NCBI RefSeq assembly: GCF_002246015.1
Contig: NZ_NOLJ01000005.1
Span: 411,521-475,520, forward strand
From: Nostoc sp. 'Peltigera membranacea cyanobiont' 210A
GTDB taxonomy: Bacteria; Cyanobacteriota; Cyanobacteriia; Cyanobacteriales; Nostocaceae
Direction: 5' to 3'
Length of the DNA stretch: 64,000 bases
The stretch's first letter is position 1. Every line of letters starts with the position of its first letter. The notes below the pieces were generated by a model. It was not told where the DNA came from and did no database searches. It worked only from the letters and a program-made list of their open reading frames with translations. A program made the translations under genes and the position numbers. This document shows positions 17,650-27,421 of the stretch, one piece after another.

Positions 17650-20600
17650 ATGGCACGAAATAGAGCTTATCAAAAAGCAGAGCGGCGCATTGAAAAGGCA
17701 CGGCGAGAGGGAGTAATAGAACTCGATCTCAGCAATATGAAACTTACTGAGGTGCCAGAGGCGATCGCATCCCTGACTCAATTGCAAACGCTTAACCTCT
17801 CCAGTAATCAATTGACGGCATTGCCAGAGGCGATCGCATCCCTGACCCAGTTGCAACAACTTGACCTCTCCTACAACGAACTGACGGCACTGCCAGAGGC
17901 GATCACATCCCTGACCCAGTTGCAAACACTTAATCTTTCCAGAAACCAATTGACAGCATTGCCAGAGGCGATCACATCCCTGACTCAGTTGCAACAGCTT
18001 GACCTCTCTCACAACGAACTGACGGAACTACCAGAAGCGATCGCATCCCTAACTCAATTGCAACAGCTTGACCTCTCCAACAACGAACTGGCGGCATTGC
18101 CAGAAGCGATCACATCCCTGACCCAGTTACAACAGCTTGACCTCTCCAACAACGAACTAACGGCACTGCCAAAGGCGATCGCATCCCTGACCCAGTTGCA
18201 AACACTTAACCTTTCCAGAAACCAATTGACGGCATTGCTAGAGGCGATCGCATCCCTGACTCAGTTGCAAACGCTTAACCTCTCCAGCAATGAACTGACA
18301 GAACTGCCAGAGGCGATCGCATCCCTGACTCAGTTGCAACGGCTTTACCTCCGCAACAACCAACTGACCGAACTGCCAGAAGCGCTCGCATCCCTAACTC
18401 AGTTGCAAACACTTGACCTCTCCAGCAACCAATTGACCCAACTGCCAGAGGCGATCGCATCCCTGACTCAGTTACAAAATCTTGACCTCAACAGCAACCA
18501 ATTAACAATACTCCCACAAGAGATCGCTAACCTCACGCATTTGCAATCACTTTACCTCGGTGAGAACCAATTAACGACATTACCGGAAGTAATTAGCAAC
18601 CTAGTATTGTTAAAAACACTTGTTATTAGCGTAAATCCCCTCACCAATTTACCGCAGTTTTTAGGCAAACTATCAAAGCTAAAAGAACTGTTTATAGGCA
18701 AGATACCGTTGAAAAATCTTCCTTGTTGCATCCAACGGCTCCAACAACTTGAGACACTTTGGGCTGGGGAATGCGAGTTGAAATGCTTACCTAACTGGTT
18801 AGGCGAATTAAAAAAACTAGATTCACTGTACTTACAAAAAAACGACCTGACTGACTTATCGACTTCGTTAAGTCAACTTTCTCACTTAAAGATACTCGAA
18901 CTCGAAGAAAACCCCCTCAACCCTAACCTAGCTGCTGCATACAAACAAGGCACTAAAGCAGTCTTGCAATACCTGCGGGCACAGGCACAAGAAAAGATAA
19001 CTCTGAATGAAGCCAAACTGATTCTAGTTGGCGAGGGTGAGGTGGGCAAAAGTTGTCTGTTGGGAGCTTTGCGGGGAGATGAATGGGTGGATGGTCGCCC
19101 CACAACTCACGGGATTGAAATTAAATCTGTAATCGTCACCGATCCCAATAGTGGCACAAAGATATCACTCAATGGTTGGGATTTTGGCGGTCAACGGGTT
19201 TATCGACCGACGCACCAGTTGTTTTTCAGTGCGCCAGCCGTGTATCTCGTTATCTGGAAACCACGGGAAGGCCCCCAGCAGGGCTTTGTCAAAGAGTGGA
19301 TTACGCTGATCAAAAATCGAGAACCAGATGCAAAGGTGTTAGTCGTCGCAACCCACGGCGGCCCAGGACAGCGACAACCGGATATTGACAGACAAGAAAT
19401 TCTCGATCAATTCGGCCAAGATACGGTAATCGATTTCTTCCATGTAGACAGCAAACCCAACCAGGATACGACGGATTGCGCTGGTCTTGCAGAATTAAAA
19501 GATACTATTGCTCGTGTCGCTGCATCTCTTCCCGAAATGGGGCGTTCCGTTCCCGCAAAGTGGCAACGGGTTCGGGAAACCTTACAGACAAGTGACAAAG
19601 CCTATCTTCCCTACAATGATGTCATTGCCATCTGCGCTAAAGAGGGAATCGATGAGGAGCAAGCAGAACTGTTCCTTCGGATCTCCCATATATTAGGACA
19701 TTTCATCCATTACCATTACGACCCAACACTACGCGATATCGTCATCCTCAAACCCGACTGGCTGGCAAAGGCGATCAGTTTCGTGCTAGATGATGAAACG
19801 ACACGCAAACGCAACGGTTTGGTGGAATTTGAGCATCTCAGCCAGTTGTGGAGCCATCCGCCATTTGCAGGCGAAGAAGGCTACCCCTCAAAATTGCATC
19901 CAATCTTTCTGCGGCTGATGGAACGCTTTGATCTATCCTACAAAGTAGTTTTCGATCCATCAGAAACTAGCAATACCAGCCTCATTGCTCAACTCGTTCC
20001 CGACACACGCTCGGAGACATTACCCAATTGGGGAGAGCAACCGGAAGCCGGAGATAGACAACAGGTACAAATCTGCCGCATTGTGGACAGTCGTGGACAG
20101 TTTGCAGTCGCAGAAGGATTATTTTACCAGTTGATTGTCCGGTTGCACAAATACTCACTGGGGCGGGCAAATTACGAAAACAGCATCCACTGGCAACGGG
20201 GCTTGATGCTTGATAATGACTACAACGGTCGGGCATTGCTGGAGTATGTTAATACCGATGTAAAAATCACAGTGCGGGCAGCTTATCCTGAACGGTTCCT
20301 GTCCTATCTCACGGAAGAGATTAAATGGCTAGTTGAAAACCCCAAGAATCCTTATTCTTTCAAAGGTTTGCGTTGTAACGTTATGGTTCCTTGCATTGAG
20401 CCTTGCGGTATGAATGCCCCTGGAAACGGACTGTTTGAGGTACAAAAACTAATTGAAAGTAAAAAGAAAAATCGTCATGAGTTCCCGTGTCCCATTTCGG
20501 GGTGTGGCGAATGGCAAAACATAGATCGACTGCTGAATAACGCACCGACTGCTCAACCCCCATCCCAAGAAATTATCATTGGGCAGCTTCGAGGCATTGT

Positions 20601-21303
20601 AAAAGACGAGTTAAACGTCATCCGCAAAGATTTGGTTATGTACGATCGCCTAGATCAAGCACGCTTTCAGGTATTATCTCAGGAGCAACGCACCATTTTA
20701 AGCCAAGTCGATCAGCAGTTTGCAGAACTAATGCAAATGCTTACCGATGAAGCAAAAGACGGCCCACGCCTGTTCAGCTTTAAGCCTGTCGATCCGAAAT
20801 TTTTCGATCGCCCCAAATGGATCAGTGCCAAGTTTCAACTCACCCTCTGGTGCGAACACGCACGTCAGCCACTTCCAGCTTTAAATCCCAACGACAAGAA
20901 AAAGGGAGTCTATGAATTAGACTTACCGCGTGAGTGGTTCACCAAGGCAGTCCCCTATCTCAGAATTTTGACCGGAACCCTGAGCCTAGTCTTACCTGTG
21001 GCAGGTTCGGCAACTAAATTTATACTGGATGATACCACCTACAAAGCCATTGAAGAACAACTCGATTTGGGACAGAAAAGTATCGAGTCTACTTTAAAGG
21101 GAAGTGATATGGCTTTGGCTGGAAAGTCCAAGAGCGATGCCTCATTCTTGGAAGGCGATGCAATCCGCGCTCAAGGCTCGATTTTGCGAGAATTACACGC
21201 CTTATTGAAAGAAAAAGATCCTACTTTTGGTGGTCTAGTGCGGGTGCAGAACAAACGCCGTGAATTTCTGTGGGTTCATCCTCAATTTGTAGATGAATAT
21301 TAA
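17650..21303 (+). CDS. Roco protein: LRR-Roc GTPase-COR
   Basis: 1217 aa from the ATG at 17650, preceded by AAGAAGGAATTGGTG; the frame opens at 17620. There are about 17 leucine-rich repeats of 23 residues (residues about 35-430), the first 11 nearly identical (LPEAIASLTQLQ type). A Ras-like Roc GTPase follows, with P-loop GEGEVGKSC near 460, switch II WDFGGQ and THGG in place of the usual NKxD. COR and a long C-terminal region follow, including a Cys-containing CPISGCGEW segment. Roco proteins are GTP-dependent dimerising switches; bacterial targets are mostly unknown. It is probably cytoplasmic. Confidence 0.88.
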   Translation: MARNRAYQKAERRIEKARREGVIELDLSNMKLTEVPEAIASLTQLQTLNLSSNQLTALPEAIASLTQLQQLDLSYNELTALPEAITSLTQLQTLNLSRNQLTALPEAITSLTQLQQLDLSHNELTELPEAIASLTQLQQLDLSNNELAALPEAITSLTQLQQLDLSNNELTALPKAIASLTQLQTLNLSRNQLTALLEAIASLTQLQTLNLSSNELTELPEAIASLTQLQRLYLRNNQLTELPEALASLTQLQTLDLSSNQLTQLPEAIASLTQLQNLDLNSNQLTILPQEIANLTHLQSLYLGENQLTTLPEVISNLVLLKTLVISVNPLTNLPQFLGKLSKLKELFIGKIPLKNLPCCIQRLQQLETLWAGECELKCLPNWLGELKKLDSLYLQKNDLTDLSTSLSQLSHLKILELEENPLNPNLAAAYKQGTKAVLQYLRAQAQEKITLNEAKLILVGEGEVGKSCLLGALRGDEWVDGRPTTHGIEIKSVIVTDPNSGTKISLNGWDFGGQRVYRPTHQLFFSAPAVYLVIWKPREGPQQGFVKEWITLIKNREPDAKVLVVATHGGPGQRQPDIDRQEILDQFGQDTVIDFFHVDSKPNQDTTDCAGLAELKDTIARVAASLPEMGRSVPAKWQRVRETLQTSDKAYLPYNDVIAICAKEGIDEEQAELFLRISHILGHFIHYHYDPTLRDIVILKPDWLAKAISFVLDDETTRKRNGLVEFEHLSQLWSHPPFAGEEGYPSKLHPIFLRLMERFDLSYKVVFDPSETSNTSLIAQLVPDTRSETLPNWGEQPEAGDRQQVQICRIVDSRGQFAVAEGLFYQLIVRLHKYSLGRANYENSIHWQRGLMLDNDYNGRALLEYVNTDVKITVRAAYPERFLSYLTEEIKWLVENPKNPYSFKGLRCNVMVPCIEPCGMNAPGNGLFEVQKLIESKKKNRHEFPCPISGCGEWQNIDRLLNNAPTAQPPSQEIIIGQLRGIVKDELNVIRKDLVMYDRLDQARFQVLSQEQRTILSQVDQQFAELMQMLTDEAKDGPRLFSFKPVDPKFFDRPKWISAKFQLTLWCEHARQPLPALNPNDKKKGVYELDLPREWFTKAVPYLRILTGTLSLVLPVAGSATKFILDDTTYKAIEEQLDLGQKSIESTLKGSDMALAGKSKSDASFLEGDAIRAQGSILRELHALLKEKDPTFGGLVRVQNKRREFLWVHPQFVDEY
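17756..18514 (+). repeat. Eleven tandem 69-bp units encoding the LRRs
   Basis: Each unit contains a block like GAGGCGATCGCATCCCTGAC followed by CAGTTGCAA and a CTTAACCTCTCC- or CTTGACCTCTCC-type stretch. DNA similarity between units is high, which points to recent expansion or gene conversion. Most units carry a GCGATCGC (HIP1) site; the units with ATCACA in its place have lost it. The antisense ORF here is an artefact of the repeat. Confidence 0.8.
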
Positions 21304-21318
21304 TTGACAACGGGTATT

Positions 21319-21495
21319 AGAGGATGTTTGAAAAGTGTTTGGCTGTGATTTTAATTGCGTTGTTACCCCCCTTAGTCCTCCCTTGTAAAGGGGGGAAACA
21401 AGAAAAATCCGGTTCCCTCCCCAATACATACGGGGAGGGTTAGGGAGGGGTAAAAAATATTTGATACATCAATCACGACTTTTAAAACATCCTCT
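21319..21495. mobile_element. MITE, copy 2 of the GAGGATGTTTGAAAAG family
   Basis: The ends AGAGGATGTTTGAAAAGT (21319-21336) and ACTTTTAAAACATCCTCT (21478-21495) are inverted repeats with one mismatch. TTA flanks both sides (21317-21319 and 21495-21497), a 3-bp TNA-type target duplication. Compared with copy 1 the interior is in the opposite orientation and shorter (177 against 235 bp). It lies between the Roco and hydantoinase genes. Confidence 0.8.
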
Positions 21496-21540
21496 TAGAG
21501 CTATTTCGTAATTTTTCATGATTATACAGGAAACAGAGTA

Positions 21541-23634
21541 ATGTTGAAGGTTTTTGCTGACCGTGGTGGTACATTCACAGATATTGTTGCTGTTACTAAT
21601 AATCAAGCAATTATCGATGGAGTTTCAAAACATCCTGAACGTTTTTTAATTGTGACTCTGCCTAATCAGCAATGGATTATAGTCTACAAACTACTTTCAG
21701 AAAATCCCGAACAATATCAAGATGCAGCCATCCAAGGTATTCGAGATATCATGGGTATTGCTAGCAACGAACCCATTCTTACTGAAGCGATAGAAGTTGT
21801 AAAAATGGGGACAACAGTAGCAACAAATGCGCTGTTAGAAAGGAAAGGCGATCGCGTCGTTCTTCTGATCACCAAAGGCTTTAAAGATGCGCTGCGAATT
21901 GGTTACCAAAACCGTCCTAATATCTTTGCCCGCCAGATAATTTTACCAACGATGCTTTATGAGCAGGTTGTTGAGATAAACGAACGCTACGATGCTCATG
22001 GAAATGAATTAATACCTGTAAATATTCAACAAGTTAAAACTGACTTACAAGCAGTTTACCACACAGGAATTCGGAGTTGCGCTATTGTTTTTATGCACAG
22101 CGATCGCTATCCTGCTCATGAACAACAAATAGCCCAACTTGCCCAAGAAATCGGCTTTACGCAAATATCCGTATCACATCAAGTTAGTCCTTTAATGAAG
22201 TTGGTTAGCCGAGGAGATACAACAGTAGTCGATGCTTATTTAACTCCTATTCTGCGCCGCTACGTTAACCAAGTAGCGAATCAGTTACCCAGCGTCAAAT
22301 TAATGTTCATGAAATCTGATGGCGGTTTAGTCGCAGCCGAACAATTTCAAGGAAAAGATAGTATTTTAAGTGGCCCGGCTGGCGGTATTGTTGGCGCAGT
22401 TCAAACTAGTAAAAGGGCAGGCTTCGAGTTAGTTATTACCTTTGATATGGGAGGGACAAGTACAGATGTTGCCCACTTTAAAGGAGAGTATGAACGACAA
22501 CTAGATTCGGAAATTGCTGGGGCGCGGATGCGAGTTCCTGTATTAGCAATTAATACTATTGCTGCTGGTGGTGGTTCAGTTCTCTTTTTTGATGGTTCCA
22601 GTTATCGTGTTGGCCCTAAATCTGCTGCTTCAAATCCTGGGCCTGCTTGTTATCGACGTGGCGGGCCATTAGCGGTTACTGATGCCAATGTGATGTTAGG
22701 CAAAATCCACCCACAATATTTTCCCTCGGTTTTTGGAATTGATGGGAATTTACCTTTAGATAAAGATATTGTTATTCAAAAATTTACCCAATTAACTCAA
22801 GACATTCAAGCCGCTACATTAAATGATTGTACTCCCGAACAAGTAGCTGCTGGATTTATTGCGATCGCAGTGGAAAATATGGCGAATGCAATTAAAAAAA
22901 TCAGTCTGCAACGTGGTTATGATGTCAGTCAATATGTGCTTTGTTGTTTTGGCGGTGCAGGTGGGCAAGTTGCTTGTTTAATTGCCGATACCTTGGGAAT
23001 GAAAACAATATTCTTACATCCTTATGCTGGAGTTCTATCTGCTTATGGAATGGGATTAGCTGATGTACGAGCGATTAGAGAAGGAGGAGTTGAACAACCT
23101 TTAACTCAAGGATTAATCCCTCAACTCCAGCATTTAATGGGATATTTACAAACCCAAGCTAGAAGCCAAATAGATGAGGCACTGAGTCAAGTAGAAGTAA
23201 TCCGAAAAGCTAACTTAAAATACGAGGGTACTAACTCTATCTTGACCGTTAATTTTGCCGATGATGTGGTAGTGATGCGACAAGAATTTGAGAGTGAACA
23301 TAAATCACGCTATGGTTTCATTCAATTAGATAAAAACTTAATTGTCGAATCTGCTTCAGTGGAAGTAATTCAGAAAATGGATACTCCTGAAGAACCTTTA
23401 ATTATTTGTACTCGACCTTTAGATAAAGACCCCATATCTGTTGAGACAGTAAGGATATTTACTGCTGATGGATGGTATAATACTCCTGTTTATCGAAGGG
23501 AAGATTTACAACCAGAAGATAGTATTAATGGACCTGCGATTATTATCGAAAAAATTAGCACAATTGTAGTTGAGCCTAACTGGCAAGCGAGATTAACTAC
23601 AAAAAATCATCTAATTTTAGACCGTAAATATTAA
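21541..23634 (+). CDS. hyuA: Hydantoinase/5-oxoprolinase subunit A (HyuA-type)
   Basis: 697 aa, the usual length for the A subunit of ATP-dependent hydantoinase/oxoprolinase enzymes, which open cyclic amides such as 5-oxoproline. The N-terminal ATP-fold motif DRGGTFTDIVAV is at residue 7. Further family motifs are GTTVATNALLERKGDRV, KSDGGLV, LSGPAGGIVGA, DMGGTSTDVAH and GGGS. An AGGAAAC ribosome site precedes the ATG. The B subunit follows 187 bp downstream on the same strand. In eukaryotes and many bacteria both parts are fused in one 5-oxoprolinase; here they are separate genes. The start resembles cyanobacterial 5-oxoprolinase. Confidence 0.88.
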   Translation: MLKVFADRGGTFTDIVAVTNNQAIIDGVSKHPERFLIVTLPNQQWIIVYKLLSENPEQYQDAAIQGIRDIMGIASNEPILTEAIEVVKMGTTVATNALLERKGDRVVLLITKGFKDALRIGYQNRPNIFARQIILPTMLYEQVVEINERYDAHGNELIPVNIQQVKTDLQAVYHTGIRSCAIVFMHSDRYPAHEQQIAQLAQEIGFTQISVSHQVSPLMKLVSRGDTTVVDAYLTPILRRYVNQVANQLPSVKLMFMKSDGGLVAAEQFQGKDSILSGPAGGIVGAVQTSKRAGFELVITFDMGGTSTDVAHFKGEYERQLDSEIAGARMRVPVLAINTIAAGGGSVLFFDGSSYRVGPKSAASNPGPACYRRGGPLAVTDANVMLGKIHPQYFPSVFGIDGNLPLDKDIVIQKFTQLTQDIQAATLNDCTPEQVAAGFIAIAVENMANAIKKISLQRGYDVSQYVLCCFGGAGGQVACLIADTLGMKTIFLHPYAGVLSAYGMGLADVRAIREGGVEQPLTQGLIPQLQHLMGYLQTQARSQIDEALSQVEVIRKANLKYEGTNSILTVNFADDVVVMRQEFESEHKSRYGFIQLDKNLIVESASVEVIQKMDTPEEPLIICTRPLDKDPISVETVRIFTADGWYNTPVYRREDLQPEDSINGPAIIIEKISTIVVEPNWQARLTTKNHLILDRKY

Positions 23635-23821
23635 TTAATTTATCAGAATTAGTCTGTAATTTACAGGATAATCAATATCAAGTACCTTGTAGTAAACCTA
23701 AATAAAAGTTAAATGTCACCTTACGTTTATCCGGTTATTAAAACCCTTCCTTAAATGAATAAATTTGTTGTTGATAGGGCAAATCTAGCTATGAAATCAT
23801 CTATATAAATAAAATCTCAAT

Positions 23822-25387
23822 ATGTACACAACATCTAAACCCGATCCCATCCGCTTAGAAATATTCAAAAACCTCTATCAATTTATCGCCGAACAAATGG
23901 GAATTGTGTTGCAAAACACAGCCACATCCGTGAATATCAAAGAAAGGCTGGATTTCTCCTGCGCTATTTTTGATTCATCGGGATTATTAGTAGCAAATGC
24001 CCCCCATATTCCCGTACATTTAGGCTCAATGAGTGAAAGTGTCCGCAGTTTAATTAACGATAAAGGCGACACCCTAAAACCGGGAAATGTTTATCTATCT
24101 AATAACCCCTATAACGGCGGAACCCACCTTCCTGATGTAACTGCAATTACCCCTGTTTTTTTAGAGAGTTATGAAAATACTCCATTTCCCGCTCCCCTCT
24201 TTTTCGTTGCTTCTCGCGGACACCAAGCAGATATTGGTGGAATTACTCCCGGTTCAATGCCTCCCCACAGTACCACAGTAGAAGAAGAAGGAATTCTCTT
24301 TGATAATTTTCTCTTAGTTGAAGAGGGCAATTTTCAAGAATCCGCAGTCAGACAGCACCTCTCAAATCATACTTATCCTGCTCGTAACCCCGCTCAAAAT
24401 ATAGCCGATTTCAAAGCCCAAATTGCCGCAAATGAATGGGGAGTTCAAGAACTTTGTAAAATGGTTTTACAATACGGGATTGATACTGTTCAAGCTTATA
24501 TGAAATTTGTGCAAGCTAATGCTGAGGAGTCTGTTAGACGTGCGATCGCAGTTCTCAAGGATGGCTCATTTACTTATAAAATGGATGATGGTTCACAAAT
24601 TCAAGTTAAAGTAACTATTAATCCAGAAAACCGCAGTGCTACCATCGATTTTACAGGTACTTCTCTACAACTAAATAGTAATTTTAATGCTCCCAAAGGT
24701 GTAACTCAAGCCGCAGTCTTATATGTCTTCCGTACTTTAGTTGATGATAATATTCCTCTCAATGCCGGGTGTCTTAATCCTCTAGAAATTATTATCCCGG
24801 TTGGTTGTATGCTCAACCCAACCTATCCAGCCGCAGTAGTCGCAGGTAATGTAGAGACTTCTCAAACTATTGTTGATGCTTTATATGGTGCTTTGGGTGT
24901 TATGGCTGCTTCTCAAGGAACGATGAATAATTTTACTTTTGGTAATGAGCAATATCAATATTATGAAACTATCTGCGGCGGCTCTGGCGCAGGAATTGAT
25001 TTTGATGGTACTGATGGTGTTCATTCTCATATGACTAACTCCCGTTTGACCGATCCAGAAGTTTTAGAAACCCGTTATCCTGTACTTTTAGAAAGCTTTA
25101 GTCTTCGTCCCGATAGCGGTGGCGAAGGAAAATATTCGGGTGGTAATGGAGTTGTCCGCCGCATTCGATTTCTAGAACCGATGACAGCTAATATTCTCTC
25201 TGGTCATCGGCTGGTTCCTCCCTTTGGATTAAATGGTGGGGAAGCAGGAAAAGTAGGACGCAACTGGATACAACGTCAGAATGGAATTGAAGAAAATTTA
25301 GATAGTACAGCAACAGCAGAGATGAAAACTGGAGATGTTTTTGTGATAGAAACTCCTGGTGGCGGTGGTTTTGGGAAATGCCCTTAA
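23822..25387 (+). CDS. hyuB: Hydantoinase/5-oxoprolinase subunit B (HyuB-type)
   Basis: 521 aa, matching the typical HyuB length. Family motifs are clear: SVNIKERLDFSCAIFD, HIPVHLGSM, NPYNGGTHLPDVTAITPVF, FVASRGHQADIGGITPGSMP, and the glycine-rich end RPDSGGEGKYSGGNGVVR and ETPGGGGFG. It acts with the A subunit in ATP-dependent ring opening of 5-oxoproline or hydantoins. It is encoded after hyuA but with a 187-bp gap and no strong ribosome site, so it may have its own promoter. Confidence 0.88.
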   Translation: MYTTSKPDPIRLEIFKNLYQFIAEQMGIVLQNTATSVNIKERLDFSCAIFDSSGLLVANAPHIPVHLGSMSESVRSLINDKGDTLKPGNVYLSNNPYNGGTHLPDVTAITPVFLESYENTPFPAPLFFVASRGHQADIGGITPGSMPPHSTTVEEEGILFDNFLLVEEGNFQESAVRQHLSNHTYPARNPAQNIADFKAQIAANEWGVQELCKMVLQYGIDTVQAYMKFVQANAEESVRRAIAVLKDGSFTYKMDDGSQIQVKVTINPENRSATIDFTGTSLQLNSNFNAPKGVTQAAVLYVFRTLVDDNIPLNAGCLNPLEIIIPVGCMLNPTYPAAVVAGNVETSQTIVDALYGALGVMAASQGTMNNFTFGNEQYQYYETICGGSGAGIDFDGTDGVHSHMTNSRLTDPEVLETRYPVLLESFSLRPDSGGEGKYSGGNGVVRRIRFLEPMTANILSGHRLVPPFGLNGGEAGKVGRNWIQRQNGIEENLDSTATAEMKTGDVFVIETPGGGGFGKCP

Positions 25388-25391
25388 ATAA

Positions 25392-26207
25392 TCAAAAATT
25401 GCTATAAGCTAGCTTCAACTTCCCCAGGAAATTGAGCATCGCCGAAACCACAGCATCCGGCGACTCAATCAAGAAGCCGTGACCTCCACGTTCGATGACT
25501 ACAAGTTCAGCGTTGGGAATACCTTGAGCAAGTTGTTGGGAAAACTTTAGCGGGGTGAGAATATCTTGTTTACCAACCATAACTAAGGTAGGACAATGAA
25601 TTTGTTGGAGGCGGTCTATTGTGTCACTATTAAGGATGGCTTGGCTGTGATGATAGAGTGAATGAGTTGCAGGTGGGAAAGGATATCTGATCGCAAATTC
25701 AATCAGCCCTTCGATCATGTCAGGAATTGAGTAGAAGGCATCTGTAAATATCCAGGGCAATATGACTTTTTCGTAAAGTTTTAGGTCTACATTACTAGGA
25801 AGTTCGCCCCACGTTTCAATGATGCTGTTGAATAATGCATCACCCTTTGCCAAAGATGAGAGTAGCATCAGACTTTTTATCTTTTCAGGGTGCGCTAACA
25901 CTAACTCTTGAGCTATCTGACTACCCATTGAATGGCCTGCTAGATGTACCTGATCAATTCCGATGCAATCAAGCAATGCTGCAACATCACTAGCCATCTG
26001 TTTCAAACTATAGGGGTTTTCGGGAGCAGAACTTCTCCCCATACCTCGGTTATCCAAGCGAATGACTTGATACTGCGAAACCAGCGATGGCATAATTAGC
26101 GACCAATAAGCATGATCGCAAAGAAAGCCAGCTATTAATAGCAAAGGCTCACCCGTTCCCTTAATGTCGTAGAACAAATCAATCCCGTTAATCTGAACCT
26201 TGGGCAT
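25392..26207 (-). CDS. Alpha/beta hydrolase
   Basis: 271 aa with the alpha/beta-hydrolase fold. It has an oxyanion-region segment LLLIAGFLCDHAYW, strand motif RLDNRGMGRS, nucleophile elbow GHSMGS near residue 94, Asp in VGKQDILTP and His in ERGGHGFLIE. The catalytic triad therefore appears complete. There is no signal peptide, so it is cytoplasmic. Substrates of such proteins (esters, lactones or enol-lactones) cannot be told. It is followed on the same strand by a carboxymuconolactone-decarboxylase-type gene upstream in transcription order, which may form an operon (55-bp gap). Confidence 0.88.
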   Translation of the reverse strand: MPKVQINGIDLFYDIKGTGEPLLLIAGFLCDHAYWSLIMPSLVSQYQVIRLDNRGMGRSSAPENPYSLKQMASDVAALLDCIGIDQVHLAGHSMGSQIAQELVLAHPEKIKSLMLLSSLAKGDALFNSIIETWGELPSNVDLKLYEKVILPWIFTDAFYSIPDMIEGLIEFAIRYPFPPATHSLYHHSQAILNSDTIDRLQQIHCPTLVMVGKQDILTPLKFSQQLAQGIPNAELVVIERGGHGFLIESPDAVVSAMLNFLGKLKLAYSNF

Positions 26208-26262
26208 AGTAAATAATTCGGCTAAACCTTATTTTTAAGTAGGGATAGACAAGGCTCAACTC

Positions 26263-26655
26263 CTACGTCTTGAATTTCTCGTCCACCGGAATCTGATAGC
26301 CATTGGCGAGGCGATTGGTCATATTGGCAGTGGCTGCGATCGCCATTAGTTCCCCAAACATAGTATCATTCATACCCTTGGCACGTGCTGCCGCTGTATG
26401 GGAAGCGATGCAGTACTCACAGCCATTGGTTGCACTCACAGCAATATAAATCAGTTCGCGCATCAGTGGATCAATCTCACCAGGGCTAACCATCACTTCC
26501 TTTAGCGCTTGCCACGTTCGTTGTAAAGTGGGGGGATGGTTGGCTATGGCTTTCCAGAAGTTATTGATGTAGTCATTCTGACGTGTAACGCGGATGTCGT
26601 CATACACTGCACGTACTTCGTCGCTGGCTTCTTCGTATTCGATCAGCTTAGTCAT
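26263..26655 (-). CDS. Carboxymuconolactone decarboxylase/AhpD-like protein
   Basis: 130 aa, the usual size for the AhpD/CMD fold. The redox-active CxxC plus histidine is present (CEYCIASHTAAARAKGM, near residue 69), which points to alkylhydroperoxidase-type peroxidase activity rather than decarboxylation. Preceding helix motifs (LMRELIYIAVSATNG) fit the family. The gene probably heads a two-gene transcript with the alpha/beta hydrolase. Confidence 0.85.
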   Translation of the reverse strand: MTKLIEYEEASDEVRAVYDDIRVTRQNDYINNFWKAIANHPPTLQRTWQALKEVMVSPGEIDPLMRELIYIAVSATNGCEYCIASHTAAARAKGMNDTMFGELMAIAATANMTNRLANGYQIPVDEKFKT

Positions 26656-26877
26656 GTTTTAATTCCATATAGTTTCCCCAGCGAGTGGGAACCCCTAGAT
26701 TGTAATACTGAGTTGCAATTAAAGATAGTAATATCATGTCCTCTTGGCGTCCATAGGTGAAAATTCTACATCGTCTACAAACGACTTGGCATAGACTAGC
26801 ATTTCTTGGGCGTTCTACTAGAACAGACTAAACAGGAAATTTACACTATCTTGTCAGAGAAATAGGTGGAGTAGTCC

Positions 26878-27294
26878 ATGAAAAAATTCCTACAGCGTAT
26901 TAAAGCATTACTCAAACGTATCCTCAAGAAGTCTGCATCCAATTCTCATCAACCATCGCCTCTAATAAATACTCGATTAGAAACTTCTATTCCAACCGTT
27001 TCTCCCCGATGGGAATCTGGTTTAGTGCTTGTGTGTTCGCAATGTGCAAACGAGCGGTTAGGCTCAACGGCTTCCGAAGATTTAGAGAATTGGTTGAAAT
27101 CTCGTTTAAAGTTTGAGGGATTATGGGGTGATTTTCGGGTGGTTAGCACCAGTTGTTTAGGAGTTTGTCCCCGCATGGGCATTACCGTATTTATTGTAGG
27201 TAATGGAAGTCACGGGAATAGTCCATGCTTAATTGTAAATCCTCGAAGCGATCGCGAACTTCTCTATTCATATATCAAGCAGAATAAAGACTGA
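26878..27294 (+). CDS. (2Fe-2S) ferredoxin-like, thioredoxin-fold protein
   Basis: 138 aa. After a basic, low-complexity N-terminal 45 residues comes a thioredoxin-like 2Fe-2S domain. The first cysteine pair is in LVCSQCANE and the second in STSCLGVCPRMG. This spacing is that of the NuoE/cyanobacterial (2Fe-2S) ferredoxin family, which takes part in electron transfer. The GTAGTCC before the ATG is a weak ribosome site. It converges on the next gene, with a terminator hairpin between them. Confidence 0.8.
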   Translation: MKKFLQRIKALLKRILKKSASNSHQPSPLINTRLETSIPTVSPRWESGLVLVCSQCANERLGSTASEDLENWLKSRLKFEGLWGDFRVVSTSCLGVCPRMGITVFIVGNGSHGNSPCLIVNPRSDRELLYSYIKQNKD

Positions 27295-27341
27295 CTCCAA
27301 AGGTTGTTTATCCTGCACTATATTTTACTCAAGTGGCAAAT

Positions 27342-27379
27342 AAAAAAGGGGGTGAATATTTTAATTCACCCCTTTTTTC
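27342..27379. terminator. Bidirectional intrinsic terminator
   Basis: AAAAAAGGGGGTGAAT and ATTCACCCCTTTTTT form a hairpin with flanking A and T runs on both strands. It lies between two convergent genes (ends at 27294 and 27422), so it can stop transcription from both sides. Confidence 0.85.
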
Positions 27380-27421
27380 AGGGCATCAGGGAGGTAAAGA
27401 ATACTTATCCAACCTAAAGAA

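Noticed and set aside
17587..18012. Minus-strand ORF of 141 codons rich in QGCDRLWQC repeats
   Set aside because: It is the reverse complement of the LRR repeats of the Roco gene.
21541..25387. Split of a single 5-oxoprolinase gene by mutation
   Set aside because: Both parts have the normal lengths and ends of separate HyuA and HyuB subunits, so two genes are expected.
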